Shown here: piece by piece, positions 23,121 to 30,654 of the stretch
Layout of the letters: each line of letters begins with the position of its first letter
Numbering within the stretch: position 1 is the first letter of the stretch
NCBI GenBank assembly: GCA_025928545.1
Contig: JAICJH010000062.1
Location: 1-40,035, forward strand
Source: Bryobacteraceae bacterium
GTDB taxonomy: Bacteria > Acidobacteriota > Terriglobia > Bryobacterales > Bryobacteraceae
DNA length: 40,035 bases
Direction: 5' to 3'
Translations under genes and position numbers: made by a program
The notes under the pieces: model-generated
What the model was told of the DNA's origin: nothing
The model's database searches: none
Seen by the model: the letters and a program-made list of their open reading frames with translations, nothing else

Positions 23121-23690
23121 ATGCACGCGCGAATCGCCGAATACACAGCAACTCCAGCCCGCCGCCGAACCCTGGTCATCGTCGGGATTAACTCTGTAGT
23201 CTTCACACTCATGGTGGCGGCGATGTTTTACGTCCGCGCGCGGACACCGGACTGGCCAGTCCCGTTTGAGTTTGGCTCGCTCCTCATGGTCTTCACCATG
23301 GCAATGTCGGGGCTCTGCGCCAGCATCACCATGGTGGTGGGAGCGCACAGCGCCGCCAACGGCAAGCCGGAGGAGGCCGTCCGCTGGATCGCCATCGCGA
23401 TCTCCAGCTGGCTGGTTTTTCTGTTTCTGGAAATCGTGGAGTGGGTGCGGATGGTCTATCTGGTGGAACTGGGCCCCACAACTCCCTTCGGAGGCGCGTT
23501 CCTTGCGCTGACCGGAGCTCACTGGCTGGCCGTGATCGCCTGCACAATCTGGTTTACGTTCGCCGTTGCGGACGTGCGCCGCCGCGACTTACTGGCCGCG
23601 GCGCTCTATTCGCATTTTCTGGCGATCTGGTGGCTGGTGCTGGTGGTCACCATGTATCTGCCCAACATGAATCCGCTCGTCGACTTCTGA
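23121..23690 (+). CDS. Cytochrome c oxidase subunit III-like membrane protein (second of pair)
   Basis: A 189-residue protein with five likely membrane segments, encoded 5 bp after the first subunit III-like gene; the start at 23121 is chosen because the longer frame overlaps that gene. Features of the subunit III fold: V-F-T-L-M-V-A-A-M-F-Y, F-L-F-L-E-I-V-E-W with a glutamate in the membrane, G-A-F-L-A-L-T-G-A-H-W-L-A-V, and a last helix S-H-F-L-A-I-W-W-L-V where W-H-F-x-D has become S-H-F-L-A-I-W. It is more divergent than its partner. Two tandem CoxC-like genes without other subunits suggest partners encoded elsewhere or a non-oxidase role (inference). Confidence 0.78.
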   Translation: MHARIAEYTATPARRRTLVIVGINSVVFTLMVAAMFYVRARTPDWPVPFEFGSLLMVFTMAMSGLCASITMVVGAHSAANGKPEEAVRWIAIAISSWLVFLFLEIVEWVRMVYLVELGPTTPFGGAFLALTGAHWLAVIACTIWFTFAVADVRRRDLLAAALYSHFLAIWWLVLVVTMYLPNMNPLVDF

Positions 23691-23695
23691 CCGGC

Positions 23696-23711
23696 GTTCA
23701 CCGGCGTGAAC
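23696..23711. terminator. Small hairpin between convergent genes
   Basis: GTTCAC (23696-23701), CGGC loop, GTGAAC (23706-23711), six bases after the second oxidase-like stop codon. A pyrimidine-rich stretch starts about 9 bases later on the plus strand, but inside the convergent gene. Weak as a terminator. Confidence 0.3.
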
Positions 23712-23720
23712 ATGTGATCG

Positions 23721-24536
23721 TTACTTCTTCTTTTTCTCAACCGCCCTCTTTTTTTCAACCATCTTCACGCCAGGCGGCAATTTGAACATGCTATCCGGAT
23801 ACACGCCCACCTTCGCCGAATCCGCGAACAGCTGAAAAGTCTTTTCCCCATCGCGTTCCCGCCACACGGTGTGCGGCCACATCACGCCGTTTCCGGCATC
23901 CGCAAACTTCGTGAAGCGCGTGATTTCATCGCGCCGGTCTTTGATCTGCGGATCCCACCGTTTCACCAGTTGCCGCACCGGCAGCCATGTGGAGGAGTGA
24001 ATCCAGACAGTAACGCTCCGGCGATCCGCATCGAAGAAGTCGACAATCTCCACCGGCTGGTTCTCCACCACATCCGCGCCGCGTGAAAACCATGAATTAT
24101 CCGGCTCGTCCATGCGCGCCCGCAGAATGTAGAAAATATCCGTCAACAGGTTTTCGCGAAACCTTTCCAGACGATCCGCTGGTACCGCCTCCGCGCCGCG
24201 ATACGTGATATCCCAGCCTTCGGTGGCGGTGAGAATAACCTTTTCCTCATCGTTCTTCCCCAGAAGCTGGCACTGCACTTCCCGGAAAGGCTGCCCCGGT
24301 TCCAGATACTTCGTATAGATCTTGGCCGGAGAAAGCCCGGAGATCTCGTCGTTGTAAAAACTATAGGCGCTGCCGATCTGGAGATGTCCCGGCATCTGGC
24401 GAAACGCATCTCCACCCAGCGCATCCAGGCATTTGTCGATCACCCGTTTGGCGCGCTCCTGCTGCGTCTCGGCCATCCCCCTGACGGAGGATGCCAGCAC
24501 CAGACCAGCGGCAGCGGCGAATCGACGGCGTGTCAT
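23721..24536 (-). CDS. Exported LolA-like/outer-membrane lipoprotein-sorting type protein
   Basis: A 271-residue protein with a Tat-like or Sec signal (M-T-R-R-R-F-A-A-A-A-G-L-V-L-A-S-S), followed by beta-rich sequence of the LolA/LolB-like fold used to carry lipids or lipoproteins in the periplasm: V-I-D-K-C-L-D-A-L-G-G-D-A-F near the mature start, G-W-D-I-T-Y-R-G, and late strands P-V-E-I-V-D-F-F-D and I-T-R-F-T-K-F. It ends in an odd lysine-rich tail (R-A-V-E-K-K-K-K). Its start is 2 bp after the M16 peptidase stop, so it is the third gene of that operon. Similar fusions of M16 peptidases with LolA-like proteins suggest a periplasmic role. Substrate unknown. Confidence 0.65.
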   Translation of the reverse strand: MTRRRFAAAAGLVLASSVRGMAETQQERAKRVIDKCLDALGGDAFRQMPGHLQIGSAYSFYNDEISGLSPAKIYTKYLEPGQPFREVQCQLLGKNDEEKVILTATEGWDITYRGAEAVPADRLERFRENLLTDIFYILRARMDEPDNSWFSRGADVVENQPVEIVDFFDADRRSVTVWIHSSTWLPVRQLVKRWDPQIKDRRDEITRFTKFADAGNGVMWPHTVWRERDGEKTFQLFADSAKVGVYPDSMFKLPPGVKMVEKKRAVEKKKK

Positions 24537-24538
24537 AG

Positions 24539-26032
24539 CTATTTCGGAATACTCAGATCGATATTCGAGACCGGCATTTCCAGCGTGCTCAGCGAGGCGC
24601 CGAAATCCTTCGGATTCCCGGTAACCACCACCACGAACTTCGATGGGTCCAGATATTCTTTCGCCACCCGCAGCACATCTTCGCGCGTGACCTTCCCGAT
24701 GGCTTTCTGATACTGGAAGATGAAATCGTCCGGATAACCGTAGTAGCGGTAGCGCACCAGGCGATTGAGCGTCTTCGCCGGCGTATCGAACGCAAAGATG
24801 AAGCCGTTCAGCACGGTGTCTTTGGCGCCTTTCAGCTCTTCTTCCGTGACTTCTTCCGAACGGATCTTCTTCACTTCCGCATCCACGGCCCGCAGCGTTT
24901 CGACGGTAGTCGGAGATTTCGTACTACCCTCTATTTCGAACACCCCGGGATGATCGTAATTCGCACCCCACCCGGCTCCCACGTCATACGCGTAGCCGAG
25001 TTTGGAGCGAACCTGGCGGAACAGACGGCTGTGAAAACCGCCGCCCAGAATATCCGCCATCACCTCGAGCGCCGGATAATCTTTATCGATGAACATCCCG
25101 CCCAGATGTCCGAGCGCGAATGAACTCTGAGTAACATCGGGCTTGGTGGCAACATAAATACCGCCCTTCGCCTTGTTATCCAGCTTCGGAAAGGGCGGCA
25201 CTTTGGGCTGCGTGTAATTCCACCCGCCGAAGAGCTTCTCGATCCGGGCTTTCATTTCAGCCGCGGAAAAATCGCCCTGCACCGTGAGGATAATATTGGC
25301 CGGAAAATAGTAGCGTTTATAAAACGCGACCACGTCGTCCCGCTTGATGTTGTTAACCGTTGCGTGCTCCATCATCCAGCCGTACGGATTGTTGCGGCCG
25401 TAAACGATGTTGTTGTATTCGCGGGCGGTGATCCCCATGGGTTCGTCGTTGCGGCGCTCAATCCCGCTGTTGGCCTGCGCCTTCCACAGCTCGATCTTGT
25501 CCTCGCGAAACGCGGGATCGGTCAGCACGTCATGAAATACGCCCATTACTTCATCGGTGCGTTCCTTCAAAGTGGAAAACGTCACGCTTGCCGAACTCTC
25601 CCCGATTTCGCTTTCCACGCTGGCTGCAATGTTTTCCAGCTGAACGTCGATCTGATCGCCTGAAAGTTTCGACGTGCCGCCACTGCGGATCGTTTCCCCC
25701 GTCAGCGAAGCGAGCCCCACCTTGTCGACCGGATCGAAGAGGTTGCCTGTGCGAATCAGCGCCGAACCTCGCACCAGCGGAAGTTCGTGGTTCTCCAGCA
25801 TGTAAACCTTGATGCCGTTGGGCAGCGTGGTTTCTTCGATCTTCGGAAGCTTGATCTCTTTCAGCGGCGCGAATTTGATTTCTTTCCACGACGCCGGCGG
25901 AGTGGCTTTCAGAGTCGTCGCGGAGGGCGCGGCCGAGCCCTTCGGTGTCGGGGCCTGCGCCGGCGGTTGCTGCGCAAACGCCATCACGGCCGCCAGTGGC
26001 AGGGCAACCCGAACGAATACGGGATTCTTCAC
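24539..26032 (-). CDS. M16 family peptidase-like protein, probably inactive subunit
   Basis: A 497-residue exported protein (signal M-K-N-P-V-F-V-R-V-A-L-P-L-A-A-V-M-A-F-A). It has the two-lobed M16 (insulinase/processing peptidase) architecture: N-terminal lobe from about residue 55 (E-E-T-T-L-P-N-G-I-K-V-Y-M-L-E-N-H-E-L-P) and a C-terminal lobe with R-Y-R-Y-Y-G-Y-P near 430. The zinc-binding H-x-x-E-H is absent: the equivalent stretch reads V-G-L-A-S-L-T-G-E-T, so this is probably the non-catalytic partner of the neighbouring active subunit, with the R-Y pair for peptide binding retained. Its ATG overlaps the partner's stop as ATGA (26029-26032), consistent with a heterodimer. Confidence 0.88.
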   Translation of the reverse strand: MKNPVFVRVALPLAAVMAFAQQPPAQAPTPKGSAAPSATTLKATPPASWKEIKFAPLKEIKLPKIEETTLPNGIKVYMLENHELPLVRGSALIRTGNLFDPVDKVGLASLTGETIRSGGTSKLSGDQIDVQLENIAASVESEIGESSASVTFSTLKERTDEVMGVFHDVLTDPAFREDKIELWKAQANSGIERRNDEPMGITAREYNNIVYGRNNPYGWMMEHATVNNIKRDDVVAFYKRYYFPANIILTVQGDFSAAEMKARIEKLFGGWNYTQPKVPPFPKLDNKAKGGIYVATKPDVTQSSFALGHLGGMFIDKDYPALEVMADILGGGFHSRLFRQVRSKLGYAYDVGAGWGANYDHPGVFEIEGSTKSPTTVETLRAVDAEVKKIRSEEVTEEELKGAKDTVLNGFIFAFDTPAKTLNRLVRYRYYGYPDDFIFQYQKAIGKVTREDVLRVAKEYLDPSKFVVVVTGNPKDFGASLSTLEMPVSNIDLSIPK

Positions 26033-27549
26033 TTCGCACCTCCTTCGGGAGCGCGGTACGTAGTTGCGATGGTCCGGTTATCCGGAGTCAGGTACTCCCG
26101 GGCAACCCGCTGCACGTCGGCTGCCGTCACTTTGTCAATGTCATCGAGCGAGGTGAACAATTTTCTCCAGTCTCCGAAGTTGGCCTGAAACGACGACAAT
26201 AACTGCGCGAGTCCGGAGTTGCTGTCCAGTTGCCGGATCAGCCCCGCGCGCGTTTTCGTCTTGGTGCGCGCGAGTGTGACATCATCCACCAGCGTGCTCT
26301 TGAAATTCGCGATCACGCTGTCGAGTTCCTTCTCATTCTCTTCCGCGGTATGTCCCTGGCTGGGCACCAGATAGAAAAAGAAAAGATTCGGATACTTGCC
26401 GCCCGGCATCGTTGCCGTAGCGCCCGCATCCAGCGAAAGACGCTTATCCCGCACCAAATCCTTATAGATGATGCTCGTGCGTCCACCCGAGAGGATGTCG
26501 GCGATGACATCGAACACCGGGTCGTCCGGACTCTTCTGATCCGGTCTGTGATAGGCCAGTAATTCCACAGGCTGCGCCGGAGAGGCCACTGAAACACTGC
26601 GCGGACCTTCCTGTCTCGGTTCCACCGTGACGATCGGCGGCGGCGCCGGATGCTTCGCAAGCCGTCCGAAGTATTCGGCCGCCAGCGCTTTAATTTTTGT
26701 AGGATCCACATCGCCCACAATGGCGATCGTCATGTTCGCGGGCACGTAGTATTTGGCAAAGAACGCCTCGGCGTCAGCGGCGCGCAGGTTATCGATATCG
26801 CTGCCCCAGCCCACAGTTGGTTCGCGATACGGATGCGCCACCATGGCCGTGGCCAGCATCTGCTCGAACAGCTTGCCGTCGGGACTGGATTCCGTACGCA
26901 TGCGCCGTTCTTCCCGCACCACGGAGCGCTCTTTATAAAATTCGCGCGTGACCGGATGAAGAAAGCGGGCCGATTCCAGATAGAACCAAAGCTCCACACG
27001 ATTGGCCGGGAAATTATAGAAATACTCGGTGGAATCTTCCTGCGTCTCGGCATTCATGCCGACTCCGCCGTTTTCTTCGATAATCTGCGGATACAGGTTT
27101 GGAACAACATACGCATCCGCTTTTTCGATCGCCTGGTCAACCGCCGCCTGCAGAGCTTCCAGCTTCTTCGGATCGGGCGTGCCGATTTTGTGCCGCTCGG
27201 CCTCCAGCTGATCGTAGGCGCGCTCGATTTGTGCCAGCACGGTTTTCTCGGCAGCCCAGTTGGTGGTCCCGATCGTATCCGTGCCTTTGAACGCAATGTG
27301 CTCGAACATATGCGCCAGCCCCGTTTTGCCCTTGGGGTCGTCTACCGAACCGGCGTTCACATAGGTATGGAAAGAAACCACCGGAGCGTCATGCCGCTCC
27401 AGCACCACGAACTTCAGGCCGTTCGGCAGCGTGAATTCCGTCACACGCTTTTCGAAAGCCTTCAGATCCTGGGCGGGAAGTGCGGTGGTCAGCGAAACCA
27501 GCAGAACACTGGCGGCGATGACAGCGGAAGTAACGGAGGATTTAGCCAT
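26029..27549 (-). CDS. M16 family zinc peptidase, catalytic subunit
   Basis: A 506-residue exported protein. I chose the start at 27549, which gives a signal peptide (M-A-K-S-S-V-T-S-A-V-I-A-A-S-V-L-L) with AAGGTG just upstream; the longer frame is rejected. The zinc motif His80-Met-Phe-Glu-His84, inverted H-x-x-E-H, is intact, within G-L-A-H-M-F-E-H-I-A-F-K-G-T. A charged insertion of about 80 residues follows (around 95-170) before M-N-A-E-T, which carries the likely third-ligand region. The C-terminal lobe contains L-A-Y-H-R-P-D. It cleaves short peptides in the periplasm. The next gene overlaps by 4 bp and encodes the inactive partner; a third gene encodes a LolA-like protein. Together they form an operon. 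Confidence 0.92.
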   Translation of the reverse strand: MAKSSVTSAVIAASVLLVSLTTALPAQDLKAFEKRVTEFTLPNGLKFVVLERHDAPVVSFHTYVNAGSVDDPKGKTGLAHMFEHIAFKGTDTIGTTNWAAEKTVLAQIERAYDQLEAERHKIGTPDPKKLEALQAAVDQAIEKADAYVVPNLYPQIIEENGGVGMNAETQEDSTEYFYNFPANRVELWFYLESARFLHPVTREFYKERSVVREERRMRTESSPDGKLFEQMLATAMVAHPYREPTVGWGSDIDNLRAADAEAFFAKYYVPANMTIAIVGDVDPTKIKALAAEYFGRLAKHPAPPPIVTVEPRQEGPRSVSVASPAQPVELLAYHRPDQKSPDDPVFDVIADILSGGRTSIIYKDLVRDKRLSLDAGATATMPGGKYPNLFFFYLVPSQGHTAEENEKELDSVIANFKSTLVDDVTLARTKTKTRAGLIRQLDSNSGLAQLLSSFQANFGDWRKLFTSLDDIDKVTAADVQRVAREYLTPDNRTIATTYRAPEGGAK

Positions 27550-27722
27550 TTTCACCTTATAGGACTCTATCTGACAATGTAGCCGATTGCGGCGCGTGGA
27601 TTGTGACCGCTGCCGGGCCGGCGCGTTCCAGGTAGTAATTCGCGATTTATTAGGTGCAAACCTCAGGTCTTTTTGAGGCTTCCCCGATTGTCCGGCCCGC
27701 TCATCCGTCGATAACCTGAGAA

Positions 27723-30605
27723 TTGCGGTTTCCCCTCGTCGCGTTTCTGGCGCTCGCCATGACGTCTTTCCTGAGCGCACAGCCAAAAACATCCGCACCC
27801 GCCCTCACTGCTCCGCGAATCCTTCCTGCGGGTGCATCCTCGTCGGGTGCGTCCCCGTCGGGAGCCTCGCTCCCGGCCCCCTCCGTCCGCTACAGTCTCA
27901 CGGAGATACAAGCCCTGCGCTTGCCACTCCTCTCCGCTGCCGAACGGCGGCCCACCGTAACCGGTGGACTCACCAGCATCGGACGGGAACGTCAACTATC
28001 GTCTCCGCCCGAAGCATCGGGACGTTGGGAAACAGCTGCGGAGAACCAGCAGGTCTGGCGGCTGCGCATCGTTTCTCCCGGAGCGGAGTCCGTGCAGCTC
28101 CATCTCCGCCACGTCAGCTACGCTGCCGGAAAGCTGTTCATCGCCGGCCTCGCATCCGGCGCCGTGGAATTAACCGCCCCCGTTACAGGCGCCGACAACA
28201 CGCTGTGGTCGCCCCTCCTCACCGGCGAATCGGTCACCCTCGAATATGAGCCTCTACCCGGAGACAACAGCCATAAGCTCCCTTTTGAAATCGCGGGGGT
28301 TGTTCATCTCTACAGTCCTCTGACGGCCACCGCGCCTTCCTGTTATCTGGACGTCGCCTGCAGTGCAAATCCGAGGGCAGATTCGGTTGGTCTCGTAAGG
28401 TTCACCAATCCGGTCGACCATGGCACGTATGTCTGCACCGGAACGCTCGTCAACATTGCCACCGCCTCCGCTGCGTTTGAGGCCTTACCGCTCTTCCTTA
28501 CCGCCGGCCACTGCATGACCACGCAGGAGGAAGCGTCCAGCGCGACCTTCATTTTCCATTACCAGGCAACCACGTGTGGCGGATCCGTCATCGCGCCGGA
28601 AACCTTCGTCATGCCTCCCGCCACCCTGCTGGCAACTACCCCGATCGAACAGGGCGACCACGCTTTATTGCAGCTCCCGCACTTTCCCGACAGCTTTACC
28701 GCGCCCGTTCTGGCGGGCTGGAACGCCGGCGATCTTCCTCCTTCCGGCCTCTTCAGCCTCCACCATGTCGGCGGGCTCTTGATGAAGGAAAGTCAGGGTT
28801 ACCGCCTGCCGGATTCCAATGCCACAGTGAATGGTACGCTGGCGCCGGCAGATCAATACTTTGGCGTTGCTTTTTCGTCCGGCCCGTCCGGCCCGGGCGC
28901 ATCCGGGGCCGGTATCTTCGATTCCGCCGGAACGCTGTTCGGAACCCTCAGCTATGGACCGCCCGGAGCCTGTCAGATGGCCGCGGGTTTCGGACGCCTC
29001 GCCTCCGGCTTCGATGCGCTGTCGCCCTGGCTGTCCGGCACGAAGGGTGGCGTGGCCGTTGCCGACCTCACTGCGCCCGCGTCAGGTTCGGCTTTGACTT
29101 CCACCACTCCGGTGTTTTCCTGGAATCGCGTTCCCGGAGTGTACGGTTACACTCTCGACCTTGGAACGACTCCGGGAAAGGGTGACCTGTGGGAAACGAT
29201 GGTGTCCGGCGAAGGTGTGGGCAGCGTCTCCGTGCAGGCCAACCTTCATTCTCCAACCGTTTCAAATCTCTGGGTCCGTCTCACCACGCGTTTTACTTTC
29301 GGATCCTGGTACAACGACTACATCTATCAGCCGGTACAGTCGGAATCCGCGATCATTGCCCCTGAGCCCGGCGGCACGCTCAACGGGCAGTTGTCATGGA
29401 CCCCGATGCGCGCCCTCAGTTATACGGTGACTATCGGAGATACCGGACCCGGCTCGGCCAACCTTTTCTCGCAGGTGATTCCCAATTACAAGGGCGTCGG
29501 TCTCTATGTATCGCCGAGTCTGCCGCCCGATGGGCGCAAGGTCTATGTACGCCTCGCATGGCAAACGCTGACTGGCTCCGGATACAAAGACTACACGTAC
29601 ACGTCCCCGTTCGCGCCATATGCCGTTCGGATGATCAATCCTCAGCCAGGCAGCATGCTGTCGTCCGGCGATACAGCCTTCCAGTGGACCCCGGTGGCCG
29701 GCGCCCTCAGCTACGATCTGATCGGCTATCTGCATTCCGGGAAAGTGGAAGTGGACGGCATTGCCGGAACCAGCGCGACCTTACCGGGAATCCCCGGCGA
29801 TGGTCAGCCGGTCGGTGTGGCAGTCGTATGGCACATGCCTGCGCCGGGATTCGGATCGGGTTTCCAGGAGTTCTCCTACACCGCGGCGCCGGCGGGGATG
29901 TTGCCGCCATCGATGTCGCTCGCGTATCCACGAATATCCCCCGGCGCGTGGGTAAGCGTCTATGGAAATAACCTTTCGCAGACTACGCGGAGCTGGGCTT
30001 CCAGCGACTTTGTCGATGGCAAACTGCCCACATCGCTGGATGGAGTTTCGGTGCAGGTGAATGGGCAGAATGCTTATATCAGCTATGTAAGTCCCTCCCA
30101 GATCAATTTCCTGGTTCCGGCCTCCTGCTGTCAGAACGGCGCGGCGCTTACCGTCGTGAATGCACTGGGCACAAATAGTTCGCCATACAATGACAATGCC
30201 AATCTCGCGCCCGGCCTGTTCAGCCTCCCGCAACTGGGCGGGATGTACGCCATAGCGACTTTCCCCGATGGCAGCATCGAAGGGCCGCCTGGTCTGCTGG
30301 GTGCGGCTGCACCAACCCGACCGGTTCCGGTCGGCGAGGTAATTACTCTGTGGGCTTCCGGACTCGGCCAGACCGATCCGCCGTACCCGGATGGACAGCT
30401 GATCACACAGCCATTGCCGCTCGCGAACGATGTGTCCGTTCAGATCGGCGGCGTAAACGCTCAGGTCGATTACGTCGGCCTCGTCGAGGCCGGCCTGTAT
30501 CAGATCAACGTTCACGTTCCCAAACTACCGCCCGGCGACGAACCGGTATCGATAAAGGTCGGACAGTATACGTCTCCCGGCCCGCTTTATTTATCGGTGC
30601 AGTGA
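27723..30605 (+). CDS. Large secreted trypsin-like serine peptidase with Solibacter-type C-terminal domain
   Basis: A 960-residue exported protein started at TTG 27723, which gives a signal peptide (M-R-F-P-L-V-A-F-L-A-L-A-M-T-S-F-L-S-A); no ATG fits. A Pro/Ser-rich linker is followed by a trypsin-like domain (about 215-425) with a complete triad: His263 in T-A-G-H-C, Asp312 in G-D-H-A-L-L, Ser394 in G-A-S-G-A-G, plus paired Cys; it resembles the lysyl-endopeptidase type (S1). Three to four Ig-like repeats with S-A-L-T-S-T-T-P-V-F-S-W-N-R and F-Q-W-T-P-V-A-G-A occupy about 440-715. The last ~225 residues match the TIGR03437 'Solibacter C-terminal' pattern (S-P-G-A-W-V-S-V-Y-G-N-N-L, Y-V-S-P-S-Q-I-N-F-L-V-P, I-T-L-W-A-S-G-L-G-Q, Y-Q-I-N-V-H-V-P). 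Probably surface or secreted. Confidence 0.85.
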   Translation: MRFPLVAFLALAMTSFLSAQPKTSAPALTAPRILPAGASSSGASPSGASLPAPSVRYSLTEIQALRLPLLSAAERRPTVTGGLTSIGRERQLSSPPEASGRWETAAENQQVWRLRIVSPGAESVQLHLRHVSYAAGKLFIAGLASGAVELTAPVTGADNTLWSPLLTGESVTLEYEPLPGDNSHKLPFEIAGVVHLYSPLTATAPSCYLDVACSANPRADSVGLVRFTNPVDHGTYVCTGTLVNIATASAAFEALPLFLTAGHCMTTQEEASSATFIFHYQATTCGGSVIAPETFVMPPATLLATTPIEQGDHALLQLPHFPDSFTAPVLAGWNAGDLPPSGLFSLHHVGGLLMKESQGYRLPDSNATVNGTLAPADQYFGVAFSSGPSGPGASGAGIFDSAGTLFGTLSYGPPGACQMAAGFGRLASGFDALSPWLSGTKGGVAVADLTAPASGSALTSTTPVFSWNRVPGVYGYTLDLGTTPGKGDLWETMVSGEGVGSVSVQANLHSPTVSNLWVRLTTRFTFGSWYNDYIYQPVQSESAIIAPEPGGTLNGQLSWTPMRALSYTVTIGDTGPGSANLFSQVIPNYKGVGLYVSPSLPPDGRKVYVRLAWQTLTGSGYKDYTYTSPFAPYAVRMINPQPGSMLSSGDTAFQWTPVAGALSYDLIGYLHSGKVEVDGIAGTSATLPGIPGDGQPVGVAVVWHMPAPGFGSGFQEFSYTAAPAGMLPPSMSLAYPRISPGAWVSVYGNNLSQTTRSWASSDFVDGKLPTSLDGVSVQVNGQNAYISYVSPSQINFLVPASCCQNGAALTVVNALGTNSSPYNDNANLAPGLFSLPQLGGMYAIATFPDGSIEGPPGLLGAAAPTRPVPVGEVITLWASGLGQTDPPYPDGQLITQPLPLANDVSVQIGGVNAQVDYVGLVEAGLYQINVHVPKLPPGDEPVSIKVGQYTSPGPLYLSVQ

Positions 30606-30654
30606 GCCGTTTACGCCAAACCGATATCGGCGCGTCAAGAGTGGGGGCGCCAGC

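Noticed and set aside
26650..27582. 310-residue plus-strand frame inside the M16 gene
   Set aside because: Antisense to the H-x-x-E-H region; no domain or ribosome-binding site.
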